Assembly: GCA_044226485.1 (NCBI GenBank) | Contig: JBGAGY010000013.1 | Location: 1-64,000 of the forward strand | Source of the DNA: UBA6663 sp044226485 | GTDB taxonomy: Bacteria > Chloroflexota > Anaerolineae > Anaerolineales > UBA6663 | Length of the DNA: 64,000 nucleotides | Reading direction: 5' to 3' | In this document: positions 1 to 6,838 of the stretch, piece by piece | Layout: every line of letters starts with the position of its first letter | Numbering within the stretch: the stretch's first letter is position 1 | Notes under the pieces: model-generated | Told to the model about the DNA's origin: nothing | Seen by the model: only the letters and a program-made list of their open reading frames with translations | Database searches by the model: none | Position numbers and translations under genes: made by a program

Positions 1-19
1 CAGCCCACAGCACCTGCCG

Positions 20-787
20 TCAGCACACATCAAGTTTCCGGTACCAATACCGATAGACCCCCTGGAACCCAAGCTTGGCGTAAGTCTTGAGAGCCGGCGG
101 GTTGTCGATGACGACTTGTAGATAGGCGCGCCGTGCGCCTTGAGCATGGCCCCAGCGCAGAAGCTCCTGCGAGAGCGGGAGGCCCAGGCCGCGGCCGCGC
201 GCCGACTCGATCAGGGCGATGTCGAACAGGCCGACCCATTCGCCGTCGCAGATCGCGGTGCCGACGCCCAGGGGGCCGTCGGGATCGCGCAGCAACAGGA
301 AGACGGCCGGGGTCGCGATCGCCTCGAGCATCCAGCGCTTGAGGGCCATATCCTCCGGCGACCAGTTCGAGTGGGTCGCGCCAAAGGTTCGCAGCCACAG
401 CTCCGAGACGTGCGTCTCGACTTCGACAGTCACGCCCGTCGGCCATGTGGCGCACGGAGCTTTGGCGAGCGCCGCCGTCTGTACCTCGGTGTCGGAGCCC
501 CGCAGCGCGTAACGACGCGCGATCAGCGAATCCTCGAGACCGGTCGGCACGCTGGACGGCGTCAGCTTGAACATGGGCGTGAGCCCCGCGGTGCGGTACA
601 CGGCTTCGACTCGATCGATGCGGGCTTCGAGATCGTCGCTGCCGGGATATAGCGGATAGGCCGCGTTGGCGCGTCCGGTTCCACCGCCAGTGAGACGCAG
701 TACCCAGCCATCGTCGATCACCGTCTGCCTCGCGGGCAGGGCGTTGAGCGAGATCTCTTCGAGGCGACGGACAAGACCCAGATCCAC
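20..787 (-). CDS. GNAT-family N-acetyltransferase, arginine-attenuated
   Basis: Predicted acetyl-CoA-dependent N-acetyltransferase of 255 residues. The GNAT fold is in the C-terminal half: an acetyl-CoA pyrophosphate loop RGRGLGLPL, then the usual ending with NPPALKTYAKLGFQ and a final YRYWYRKL strand. The N-terminal half (DDGWVLRLTGGGTGRANAAYP) is typical of larger two-domain GNATs. I chose the GTG start because AGAGG lies 5 bases before it. A TTG 48 bases further upstream keeps the frame and would add 16 residues of low similarity value. Substrate is unknown. The gene sits directly behind an arginine-codon leader peptide and attenuator, so a role in arginine synthesis (for example N-acetylglutamate formation) is an inference worth testing. 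Anything cotranscribed downstream lies outside the window. Confidence 0.85.
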   Translation of the reverse strand: MDLGLVRRLEEISLNALPARQTVIDDGWVLRLTGGGTGRANAAYPLYPGSDDLEARIDRVEAVYRTAGLTPMFKLTPSSVPTGLEDSLIARRYALRGSDTEVQTAALAKAPCATWPTGVTVEVETHVSELWLRTFGATHSNWSPEDMALKRWMLEAIATPAVFLLLRDPDGPLGVGTAICDGEWVGLFDIALIESARGRGLGLPLSQELLRWGHAQGARRAYLQVVIDNPPALKTYAKLGFQGVYRYWYRKLDVC

Positions 788-852
788 AGGACCTCTCGAG
801 TGTTGACGATTGATCGCCGATTGGCTATCAATCAACCTTCAACCATCGACAA

Positions 853-941
853 CAAAAAACGCCCTCCACTAGGGAAGGCGTTTGCGTGAATAACCAGGTG
901 CCGGCCAGGGCCGCGTGGCGCGCGCAATCGACCGCCTTCCC
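853..941 (-). promoter_or_regulatory. Transcription attenuator (arginine leader) with terminator and antiterminator strands
   Basis: On the minus strand a 10-bp stem (858-867 with 873-882, one G-U pair, 5-base loop) runs into a T-rich tract read from 859 to 853, an intrinsic terminator lying before, not after, a gene. The strand GGGAAGGCG at 933-941 begins immediately after the leader stop codon and is perfectly complementary to CGCCTTCCC (872-880) in the 5' arm of the terminator. A ribosome stalled on the Arg codons leaves 933-941 free to form the antiterminator; one that reaches the stop codon covers it and the terminator forms. Structures were read by eye, not folded. Confidence 0.82.
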
Positions 942-995
942 TCAAGGGATGACGAAACGACGGCTGCTACGACGGGCGCGAGGCAGGGCGGACAT
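942..995 (-). CDS. Arginine-rich attenuator leader peptide
   Basis: A 17-codon ORF encoding MSALPRARRSSRRFVIP. Five of eight consecutive residues (6-13) are arginine, read from CGC and CGT codons. The start codon is 7 bases downstream of a -10 box, so the transcript would begin at or next to the ATG with no room for a Shine-Dalgarno site. The stop codon abuts the antiterminator strand of the following attenuator. The peptide itself probably has no function beyond ribosome stalling. Serine (two adjacent AGC codons) could contribute to the response. Confidence 0.78.
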   Translation of the reverse strand: MSALPRARRSSRRFVIP

Positions 996-1002
996 TGGCG
1001 TG

Positions 1003-1031
1003 ATGATACAGGGCCGAGGCGGGATGGTCAA
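1003..1031 (-). promoter_or_regulatory. Promoter of the arginine leader
   Basis: TTGACC (1026-1031) and TATCAT (1003-1008) separated by exactly 17 bases, a near-consensus housekeeping sigma promoter on the minus strand. The expected start point is at or within a base or two of the leader ATG at 995. Confidence 0.8.
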
Positions 1032-1085
1032 GGCTATTTTGCACAGAAAACGGCGATGGATGGCGGCGCCTGCGGCGCGACGGCA

Positions 1086-1097
1086 GACCGCGGACGG
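1086..1097. repeat. GGTCCGCGGTC-family repeat, left copy
   Basis: GACCGCGGACGG, the exact reverse complement of the two copies at 1653-1678. Together they form an inverted pair enclosing about 550 bases of gene-free sequence. The same core recurs at three junctions of the sugar locus at 37.9, 39.0 and 41.1 kb. Confidence 0.6.
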
Positions 1098-1292
1098 CCG
1101 ACCGCAGATCGGCCGCCTGGGGCGCTGGCGAAGGCCGAACGCCAAAGGCTGCGAAGTGCCGGGTGCCTTGCCGGATCGCTCCATGCAACGACAGGCAATG
1201 CCAATCGGCTTTGCCGACGCCCCATCGTCTCTGCCAACCAGAGCGCCTGGCGCTTTGAGCTCGCGGTTCGCGAGCGGACGAGCACCTGTCCC

Positions 1293-1481
1293 GCGCGTGG
1301 CGTGTCATCCAGAGCGCCCAGCCACACTGGCTATCAATGGCGCAAAATGAGCGCGAAGGATCTCCTTTCAGACTCGGTGGTTGTCGCCAGGGCCGTGCGA
1401 GTCCGAAAGGAGATCCTTCGCGCTCAATGCAGTTGGTAGTGGACTGCGAGGGTCAGGCGCTCTGGATGACACGCCACGCGC
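1293..1481. repeat. Nested palindromic element (MITE- or REP-like)
   Basis: Two nested inverted repeats share one centre. The outer arms, 1293-1318 and 1456-1481, are 26 bases and identical. The inner arms, 1348-1376 and 1398-1426, are 29 bases with one mismatch. The two spacers between outer and inner arms are both 29 bases but not complementary to each other. The centre is 21 bases. No transposase ORF and no obvious target-site duplication is visible. It lies in an 850-base gene-free stretch between two GNAT genes whose other contents are the attenuator at 853-1031, the terminator at 1576-1623 and GGTCCGCGGTC repeats; I see no gene there. Confidence 0.75.
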
Positions 1482-1575
1482 AGGCGCAGGGGAGTTAACC
1501 GCGCTGGCGGACAGGGGCCGAGAAGCACTGGTGCAGCACGGGCCAGACAGCCCAATTAGCGCTTTCGCGTGCACG

Positions 1576-1623
1576 CGCAAAAACAAAAGAGGACGAGGGT
1601 TGACTGTGCGCTCAACTCTCGTC
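1576..1623 (-). terminator. Intrinsic terminator of the downstream-reading GNAT operon
   Basis: Inverted repeat 1592-1603 / 1612-1623 (12 bases, one mismatch, 8-base loop). Read on the minus strand it is followed by CTCTTTTGTTTTTG. It lies about 60 bases past the stop of the GNAT gene at 1683. Confidence 0.65.
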
Positions 1624-1652
1624 GCCTGTCGCTGGATCAATCGCGAGCACTG

Positions 1653-1678
1653 CCGTCCGCGGTCCGCCGTCCGCGGTC
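1653..1678. repeat. GGTCCGCGGTC-family repeat, tandem right copies
   Basis: Two copies of CCGTCCGCGGTC separated by CG, starting 5 bases beyond the stop codon of the GNAT gene. Each is the exact reverse complement of the copy at 1086-1097. Confidence 0.65.
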
Positions 1679-1682
1679 TTTC

Positions 1683-2561
1683 CTACTCCCCGAACCGGTA
1701 CTCATCGACATCGCAGACCGGCTCGAAGCCGATGGCTTGGTAGATGTGATTCGACGTTGCGTTGGCCAGATCGGTGTAGAGGAAGACGTAGCGCTTGCCG
1801 AAATCCAGGATGCGTTGGCTGATGTCGGCCACGAGTGCGCTGGCGTAGCCGTGGCGACGGTGTTCGGGCGGGGTGTAGACCGGGCCGATGCGCATGCCAT
1901 TTGGCGTCGGACCCTTGTATTGAGCGAACGACACGGGCCTGCCATCGACGTCCCACACCACTGTTCCGCCGGCCTCGCGTGGCGTTGGAGGAGCCGAACG
2001 CCAGCGATGGAGCAATTCTCTGGCGGAGACCATCGGCCCGACCGAGGCAGGCAGAGCTTCAGCCTGAAAGGCCACGACCCACTCGGCGAGCAGAGGCAGC
2101 TCGGCGTCGCGTGCGTCGCGGGCGCTGCCGACCACGCCCGTCACCGGAGTGACCCGTTCGAGCCGAAACGCCCGCTCGGCCAGGCACAGCACCGGCTCGA
2201 GGCTGGTCAGCGCGTCCCAGGCGTCGCCGAACCACGAGCTTGTCGGTCGCGGGCCATGCACGCCGGGCGTGTCGAGACGAAAGGTCCAGACGTCACCGGC
2301 GAGCATGCGCACCGCCTCTTCGTTGTCCGACCAACTCAGCACCGCCATATTCGGCGGCGTCATCAAAGCGGTCGCGACGACCTCGTTGCCGACCGAGACA
2401 GCGCCGAAGTAAGGCTTCTCCGAGGAGTAAGCCGTCGGATTGCGTTGCAGCGTCGCAGCCAGGCCGAGGATGAGGTTGTTCTCCGCCTCGCGCGCGGCAA
2501 GAAACTCTGACGTCAGATCCAGGAACTTTCGAGCGTCGGTGAGGCGGTGTAAGTTCAACAT
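1683..2561 (-). CDS. GNAT-family N-acetyltransferase
   Basis: A 292-residue predicted acetyltransferase. The C-terminal GNAT domain has RRHGYASALVADISQ as the acetyl-CoA loop and helix, then LYTDLANATSNHIYQAIGF and the closing strand. The N-terminal half (EFLAAREAENNLILGLAATL) matches the class of two-domain GNATs that act on small metabolites or peptides; substrate unknown. I chose the ATG that begins MLNLHRLTDARKFL; the frame extends 21 residues upstream, but those codons read through intergenic-like sequence. It follows the ligase/peptidase fusion by 66 bases in the same direction and is probably the last gene of that operon, ending at the terminator near 1.6 kb. Confidence 0.82.
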   Translation of the reverse strand: MLNLHRLTDARKFLDLTSEFLAAREAENNLILGLAATLQRNPTAYSSEKPYFGAVSVGNEVVATALMTPPNMAVLSWSDNEEAVRMLAGDVWTFRLDTPGVHGPRPTSSWFGDAWDALTSLEPVLCLAERAFRLERVTPVTGVVGSARDARDAELPLLAEWVVAFQAEALPASVGPMVSARELLHRWRSAPPTPREAGGTVVWDVDGRPVSFAQYKGPTPNGMRIGPVYTPPEHRRHGYASALVADISQRILDFGKRYVFLYTDLANATSNHIYQAIGFEPVCDVDEYRFGE

Positions 2562-2627
2562 AGTCGGCGAGTGAGTCAGTGCCTGAGTGGATGGCGGATC
2601 GGCATCCCATCCGCCATCCACCATGAA

Positions 2628-5459
2628 TCATCCCCGCACTCGTTTTCCGAGTTCCACCAGGGCCTTGTAGTAGCCGGCGATGCTCGGGATGTAGTGGCAT
2701 TCGTTCTTGGCGTGCGGGCCGATGCCCGTCTGACCCCAGACGATGGCCTGGCCGCCCGGCGCGAAGCGCGCCGACGAGCCGGGCAGCTTCTTGCCGATGT
2801 TCGGCTCCTGGTTGAAGGCCGCGCGGGTTGCGTCGATGACGTGGGCCAGGTACGGGTTGTCGGGTGAAACCGCCACGCCGCCCTCGTTGACCTGCAGGTT
2901 CAACTCCAACCCCATCTCTTCGCAGATCGCCTGCGCGTCTTTGACGATCCGGCTTGTGTCGTCCTGCGGGATCGAGCGGATCTCGACGCCCAGCACGCCC
3001 AGATCGGCCGTGACGTTGTAGACGCCGCGCTCGCCTGCGCTCAGGAACGGGAAGCGATACTGAGACTGCCAGCCGCCTTCGCCCTTGAGAGTCAGGTCCT
3101 GCTTGAACACTTCGACGAGCTTCGTGCGGGCTTCGAAGAGCCGATCGCCGAGGTCGGCGTTGGCGCCCTTGACGCCGGTGTGGCCTTTGACGCCGCGCGC
3201 GATCACCTCGAAGCGCATCACGCCGCGGTTCTCGACGCAGATCTCGCCCATCAGCTCGGTGCCCTTCTCGCCGGTGCGCTCACCGGCGATGAACAGGCTC
3301 GGCTGATAGCCGTCGTTGTCGCGCGCCAGCTCGGCCAGCACGTGCGGAGTGCCGAAGGGCTCGGCCTCGCCGTTCTCCTCGTTGCCGACCAGCAGCAGAT
3401 TCACGCCCGGGTACGGCGCGCCGGCACGGAGCTGATCCTTCATCCAGACCATGTACGTGGCGACCACGGTCTTCATATCCGCCGAGCCCCGGCCGTACAG
3501 GTAGTCGCCCTCGATGCGCGGCTCGAACTGGCTGTCGTCGGGCTCAGGTGGGACGACGTCGAAGTGGCCGCTGAGCATGATCGGCGCCGCGGCCTTGCCC
3601 GGGAAGGCCGCGAACACGGCCGGGTACTTGCCGCGGCTGTAGTACGTCACCTCGAGCCCGGCGTCGCGCAGGTAGTCGAACACGAACGTGCCGGCGCGGA
3701 AGACCTCGTCGAGGCGCTCGTTCGGACAGTTGGTCACCGACGGAATGCGGATCAGTTGCTGCGCCAGGTCGAGGACCTCGGAGGTCTTGTCGGGGTAGGT
3801 GGCTGAGAGCGCGATGTCGGCGCGGGGCCTGAAGCGGATCGGGGCCTGCGGATCGTTCTGGCGGACCTCGTCGCGCGCGTGCTGGAGGAAGTTGCGCAGC
3901 TTCTGCGCCTCGTCCCCGAGCTGGCTGACGCTCCCGGCGATGGTCTCGACGTCGGCGCGCACCTGAGCCTCGCGCTCGACGGCCAGTTGCTTGAGCACCT
4001 CGACCGGCACGGCCTCGCCGGGCTCGACGATGGCGCCGTTGGTGATTGCCGCGATGCGCTCGCGCATGCGCTCGGCCGTGTTCGGCGCGCCGGAGGCCAT
4101 CTCGACCAGCGGCGTCAGCAGCGGCCAGTAGCCGATCGCCTCACCGACCGGCCGCACCTGCTCGAGCGTCCAGCGAAGGAAGTCGCGCATGGCCACGGGC
4201 TTGCCGGTGAAGGGGTTCTCGATCTCGCTGCGCAGGCCATGGTGGGCGGAGGCCGACTCATTTCGCCGCGCGCGCGCCAGGTCTTCGTGGTCGTAGCGGA
4301 AGGCGCGACCGAAGGCCGGATCCGCGTAGATCTGGATGAGCAGCAGTTCTTTGAGTGCGAGGTTGGCGATGTCGACGTCGAGCGGGTGCCCGCCTTCGTC
4401 CGTGCGGACCTCGACGCGCGCCATCGGGATGTTGATCCGCGCCAGCAGGTTCTCGCGTTCGATGTCGCTGGCCATGGTCTCGACCGAGCCGCGCTCGCCG
4501 ACGGCGTACAGACCGCGGTTGTAGATGCCGTGGAGTTGCTCGGCGGTGGTCAGGATCAGGCGCTCGACCGGCTCGGCAAACGAGCGGGCGCGCACCGGGG
4601 TCCAGTTGTTGTTGCCGAAGCGGACGCCGCGCCTGACGAGGTCGTACGACAGCCGCAGGTACTCGTCGTGCGAGCGGTAGAGGTACGGGATGTCGAGCGT
4701 GTCGGGGTTCGGGAAGGTGTAGTTGCGGTTCGAGTCGACGCCGGTCAGCAGCACGACGGGCTTTCCGTCGCGGCGGTCGGGGCGCAGCGGCGTGCTGGCG
4801 CTTGTCGCGATGAACAGCGCCGCGAAGGCGCGCAGCAGACGCGTGGCCTCGACGTAGACGCGGTTCTTGTAGGCGTCGAGGTGGCCGTCGCCGCGTTCGC
4901 CAGGCGACAGGTGCATGAAGTCCCAACTCAGCAGCGGCTCGGGCAGCGAGATGTTGGCGTGGATGCCGGCCGTCGCCAGCGAGACGCCATACAGATCGAC
5001 GCACTTCTGCAGGTAGCGGCGCTTGGCCAGGTTCCAGCCCGACGGGATCGAGTCATAGCCGACCTCGATGGGGTAGAGCAGATTGCCGTGGAAGGAATAC
5101 AGGCGTTCGCCGAAGGCACGGCCAGCCGCCGCGAGGGCGTTGACGACGGCGGCCTCCAGCAGGCGCTGCTCGTAGATCGTGCCGGTCACTGCATAGTAGG
5201 GCCGCGTCGCCCACTCGATCATCCAGTGGAAGACCTCGCGCTGGGCGCGGTCCTGCAGCCAGGTCGGCACATGATGGCCGAACAGGTAGTCGATGAACGA
5301 CTGTCGATCCGGCCCGGTGCCGACCGTCAGGACGGGCTTGAAGTCGTGGTCGAGCAGGTTGAGCTCGAGCTCGTAGCCCGAAGTGCCGCCCTTGGGGTTG
5401 GCCTTGGCGGCGGCCTCGCGGGCGAGCAGATATTTTTCGGCGAACTTCGCGGAAGACAT
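2628..5459 (-). CDS. Fusion: glutamate-cysteine-ligase-like domain + M20 metallopeptidase
   Basis: A 943-residue protein with two enzyme-like halves. Residues about 20-470 resemble the GCS2 carboxylate-amine ligase fold: GYELELNLL near the start, GIHANISLPEPLL, then MARVEVRTDEGGHPLD. Residues about 555-943 are an M20-family amidohydrolase with the metal-site motifs in order: GHFDVVP, GRGSADMK, GNEENGE, an acidic GERTGEKG and GPHAKNECHYIPS. M20 enzymes hydrolyse N-acyl or peptide bonds of small substrates; GCS-type enzymes form amide bonds with ATP. Joining a bond-forming and a bond-hydrolysing domain is unusual, and the substrate is unknown. The ATG overlaps the stop of the upstream VOC/WD40 gene as TGATG, which indicates translational coupling. 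Assignment of the M20 half is firm and that of the N-terminal half is moderate. Confidence 0.8.
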   Translation of the reverse strand: MSSAKFAEKYLLAREAAAKANPKGGTSGYELELNLLDHDFKPVLTVGTGPDRQSFIDYLFGHHVPTWLQDRAQREVFHWMIEWATRPYYAVTGTIYEQRLLEAAVVNALAAAGRAFGERLYSFHGNLLYPIEVGYDSIPSGWNLAKRRYLQKCVDLYGVSLATAGIHANISLPEPLLSWDFMHLSPGERGDGHLDAYKNRVYVEATRLLRAFAALFIATSASTPLRPDRRDGKPVVLLTGVDSNRNYTFPNPDTLDIPYLYRSHDEYLRLSYDLVRRGVRFGNNNWTPVRARSFAEPVERLILTTAEQLHGIYNRGLYAVGERGSVETMASDIERENLLARINIPMARVEVRTDEGGHPLDVDIANLALKELLLIQIYADPAFGRAFRYDHEDLARARRNESASAHHGLRSEIENPFTGKPVAMRDFLRWTLEQVRPVGEAIGYWPLLTPLVEMASGAPNTAERMRERIAAITNGAIVEPGEAVPVEVLKQLAVEREAQVRADVETIAGSVSQLGDEAQKLRNFLQHARDEVRQNDPQAPIRFRPRADIALSATYPDKTSEVLDLAQQLIRIPSVTNCPNERLDEVFRAGTFVFDYLRDAGLEVTYYSRGKYPAVFAAFPGKAAAPIMLSGHFDVVPPEPDDSQFEPRIEGDYLYGRGSADMKTVVATYMVWMKDQLRAGAPYPGVNLLLVGNEENGEAEPFGTPHVLAELARDNDGYQPSLFIAGERTGEKGTELMGEICVENRGVMRFEVIARGVKGHTGVKGANADLGDRLFEARTKLVEVFKQDLTLKGEGGWQSQYRFPFLSAGERGVYNVTADLGVLGVEIRSIPQDDTSRIVKDAQAICEEMGLELNLQVNEGGVAVSPDNPYLAHVIDATRAAFNQEPNIGKKLPGSSARFAPGGQAIVWGQTGIGPHAKNECHYIPSIAGYYKALVELGKRVRG

Positions 5460-6769
5460 CAACGCACTTTCCAGATCTGGACGCGGCCGTCATCGCAGCC
5501 GACCGCCAACGAACGCCCATCGGGCGAGAACTTCATCCCTAACACGAGGCCGCTGCATTCGATGGTTGGGCCGACGGGCTCGGCCCGCCGCCAGTCGTAC
5601 AGCGAGATCGACGAGCCCGAGGCTGCGGCGAGGACGTCGCCGCGCGGCGAGAACGCGAATGCGTCGAACGAGGTCTCGTCGTCGAGCGGCGTCGGATCCT
5701 CGGGCGAGTTGTAGATGTCCCAGATCAGGATCCGGCCGTCCTCGGTCAGGCCGGCCAGCACGGTTTGACCCGGACAGAAGGCCATGGCGCCCAACGCAGA
5801 GTCGAAGCCCAATAGCTCGTACGACGAGCGCTGGGCCGGCTGCAGCGTCCACAACTGGATGCGCTTGGCCTCGCCGACGATGGCCAGCGTGCCCTCATGG
5901 TCAAAGGCGACGCTCTCGATCGTGCCCAGGCGCGGGCGCACCGTCATGAACTGGTCGAGGGTGGGGCGGTAGACCTGCACGACGTCGCCCGAGCCGATGG
6001 CCACCAGCTGGCCGCTGCCCGTGTATGCCAGGCCCGACGAGTCGGCGGCGTGTTCGGCGAAGCCCTCGCTCTCCCAGTCGCTGGTGCGCCAGCTTTCGAC
6101 GCTGCCGTCCTGGCTGAGGGCCACGAGTTCGCGGCCGGTCGGCGAGAACGCCATCTCCCAGACCGACGCGCCCATCTCGACCTGAACTTCCGGCTCACCG
6201 CCCTTGGCGATGTCCCAGACCGTCACCCCGGGCGCCGTCTCGCGTGGATCGGAGACGACCGAGCCCGCCGCCAACAGGCGCCCGTCGGGGCTGAAGGCCA
6301 GAGCCTCGACCTCGCCGGCCGGCATCGCGAAGCTCGCCACAGCCTCGGCGGTTTCGAGATAGGCCTCGGTCGCGTGGCTCGAGATCGCCTGGTCGAGCGC
6401 GCCTTCGGGCGTCACGGTCAGTTCGATGTGATTGCCGAACGGATCGTTGAACTTGAGGCGCCGGAGGTTGCCCTCCTGATCGGTGTCTTTCTCGATCGGC
6501 GCGATGCGTTGGCGCAGGGCCTCGTGCACCATGTCCAGATCGTCGACGGTGAGCGCGAGGAAACGCGGCTCGTTGCCAAAGCCGTATCCCTCGAAGGCGA
6601 CGTGCAGCGGCGTGGTGCCCAGGCTGAACCACAGGCCTTCGCGACCGGCCAGGCCGTCCGGCGGCTCGATCTCGACGAGCTCGAGCAAATCGACATAGAA
6701 CTGACGGACGCGGTCGGCGCTGTTGCGCGGCGCGCTGATCTGCAGGTGGTCCAAGCCCGTGACTGCCAT
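5459..6769 (-). CDS. Fusion: VOC/glyoxalase domain + WD40-like propeller
   Basis: A 436-residue protein. Residues 1-125 form a vicinal-oxygen-chelate (glyoxalase/bleomycin resistance) domain: MAVTGLDHLQISAP at the start, FYVDLLELVEIEPP, and FNDPFGNHIELT, which carries the expected metal-site Glu. Residues about 145-436 carry six or so WD40-type blades recognisable from repeated AFSPDGRLLAAGS, AFSPTGRELVALS and KFSPDGRSLAVGCDDGRVQIW. The ATG is preceded by GAAAGG nine bases upstream; an in-frame codon 17 residues earlier has no such site. No signal peptide, so probably cytoplasmic. It is first gene of a predicted operon with the GCS/M20 fusion and the GNAT gene. VOC plus WD40 in one chain is uncommon; the function is not known. 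Confidence 0.82.
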   Translation of the reverse strand: MAVTGLDHLQISAPRNSADRVRQFYVDLLELVEIEPPDGLAGREGLWFSLGTTPLHVAFEGYGFGNEPRFLALTVDDLDMVHEALRQRIAPIEKDTDQEGNLRRLKFNDPFGNHIELTVTPEGALDQAISSHATEAYLETAEAVASFAMPAGEVEALAFSPDGRLLAAGSVVSDPRETAPGVTVWDIAKGGEPEVQVEMGASVWEMAFSPTGRELVALSQDGSVESWRTSDWESEGFAEHAADSSGLAYTGSGQLVAIGSGDVVQVYRPTLDQFMTVRPRLGTIESVAFDHEGTLAIVGEAKRIQLWTLQPAQRSSYELLGFDSALGAMAFCPGQTVLAGLTEDGRILIWDIYNSPEDPTPLDDETSFDAFAFSPRGDVLAAASGSSISLYDWRRAEPVGPTIECSGLVLGMKFSPDGRSLAVGCDDGRVQIWKVR

Positions 6770-6838
6770 AAGGGAAAGCCTTTCGATGTAATCGTGAAAA
6801 CGCTGCCTGAGTATACCCAATTGGGGTTTGGTTATCGG

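Noticed and set aside
886..1743. Several 90-174-codon ORFs on both strands between the two GNAT genes
   Set aside because: They run across the attenuator, nested palindrome and GGTCCGCGGTC repeats, share repeat-derived peptides such as GALDDTPRAG, and lack Shine-Dalgarno sites.
3879..5714. Long plus-strand open frame of 611 codons opposite the GCS/M20 gene
   Set aside because: Arg/Val/Asp-rich composition typical of the antisense of GC-rich codons, no recognisable domain, and the opposite strand has clear family motifs.
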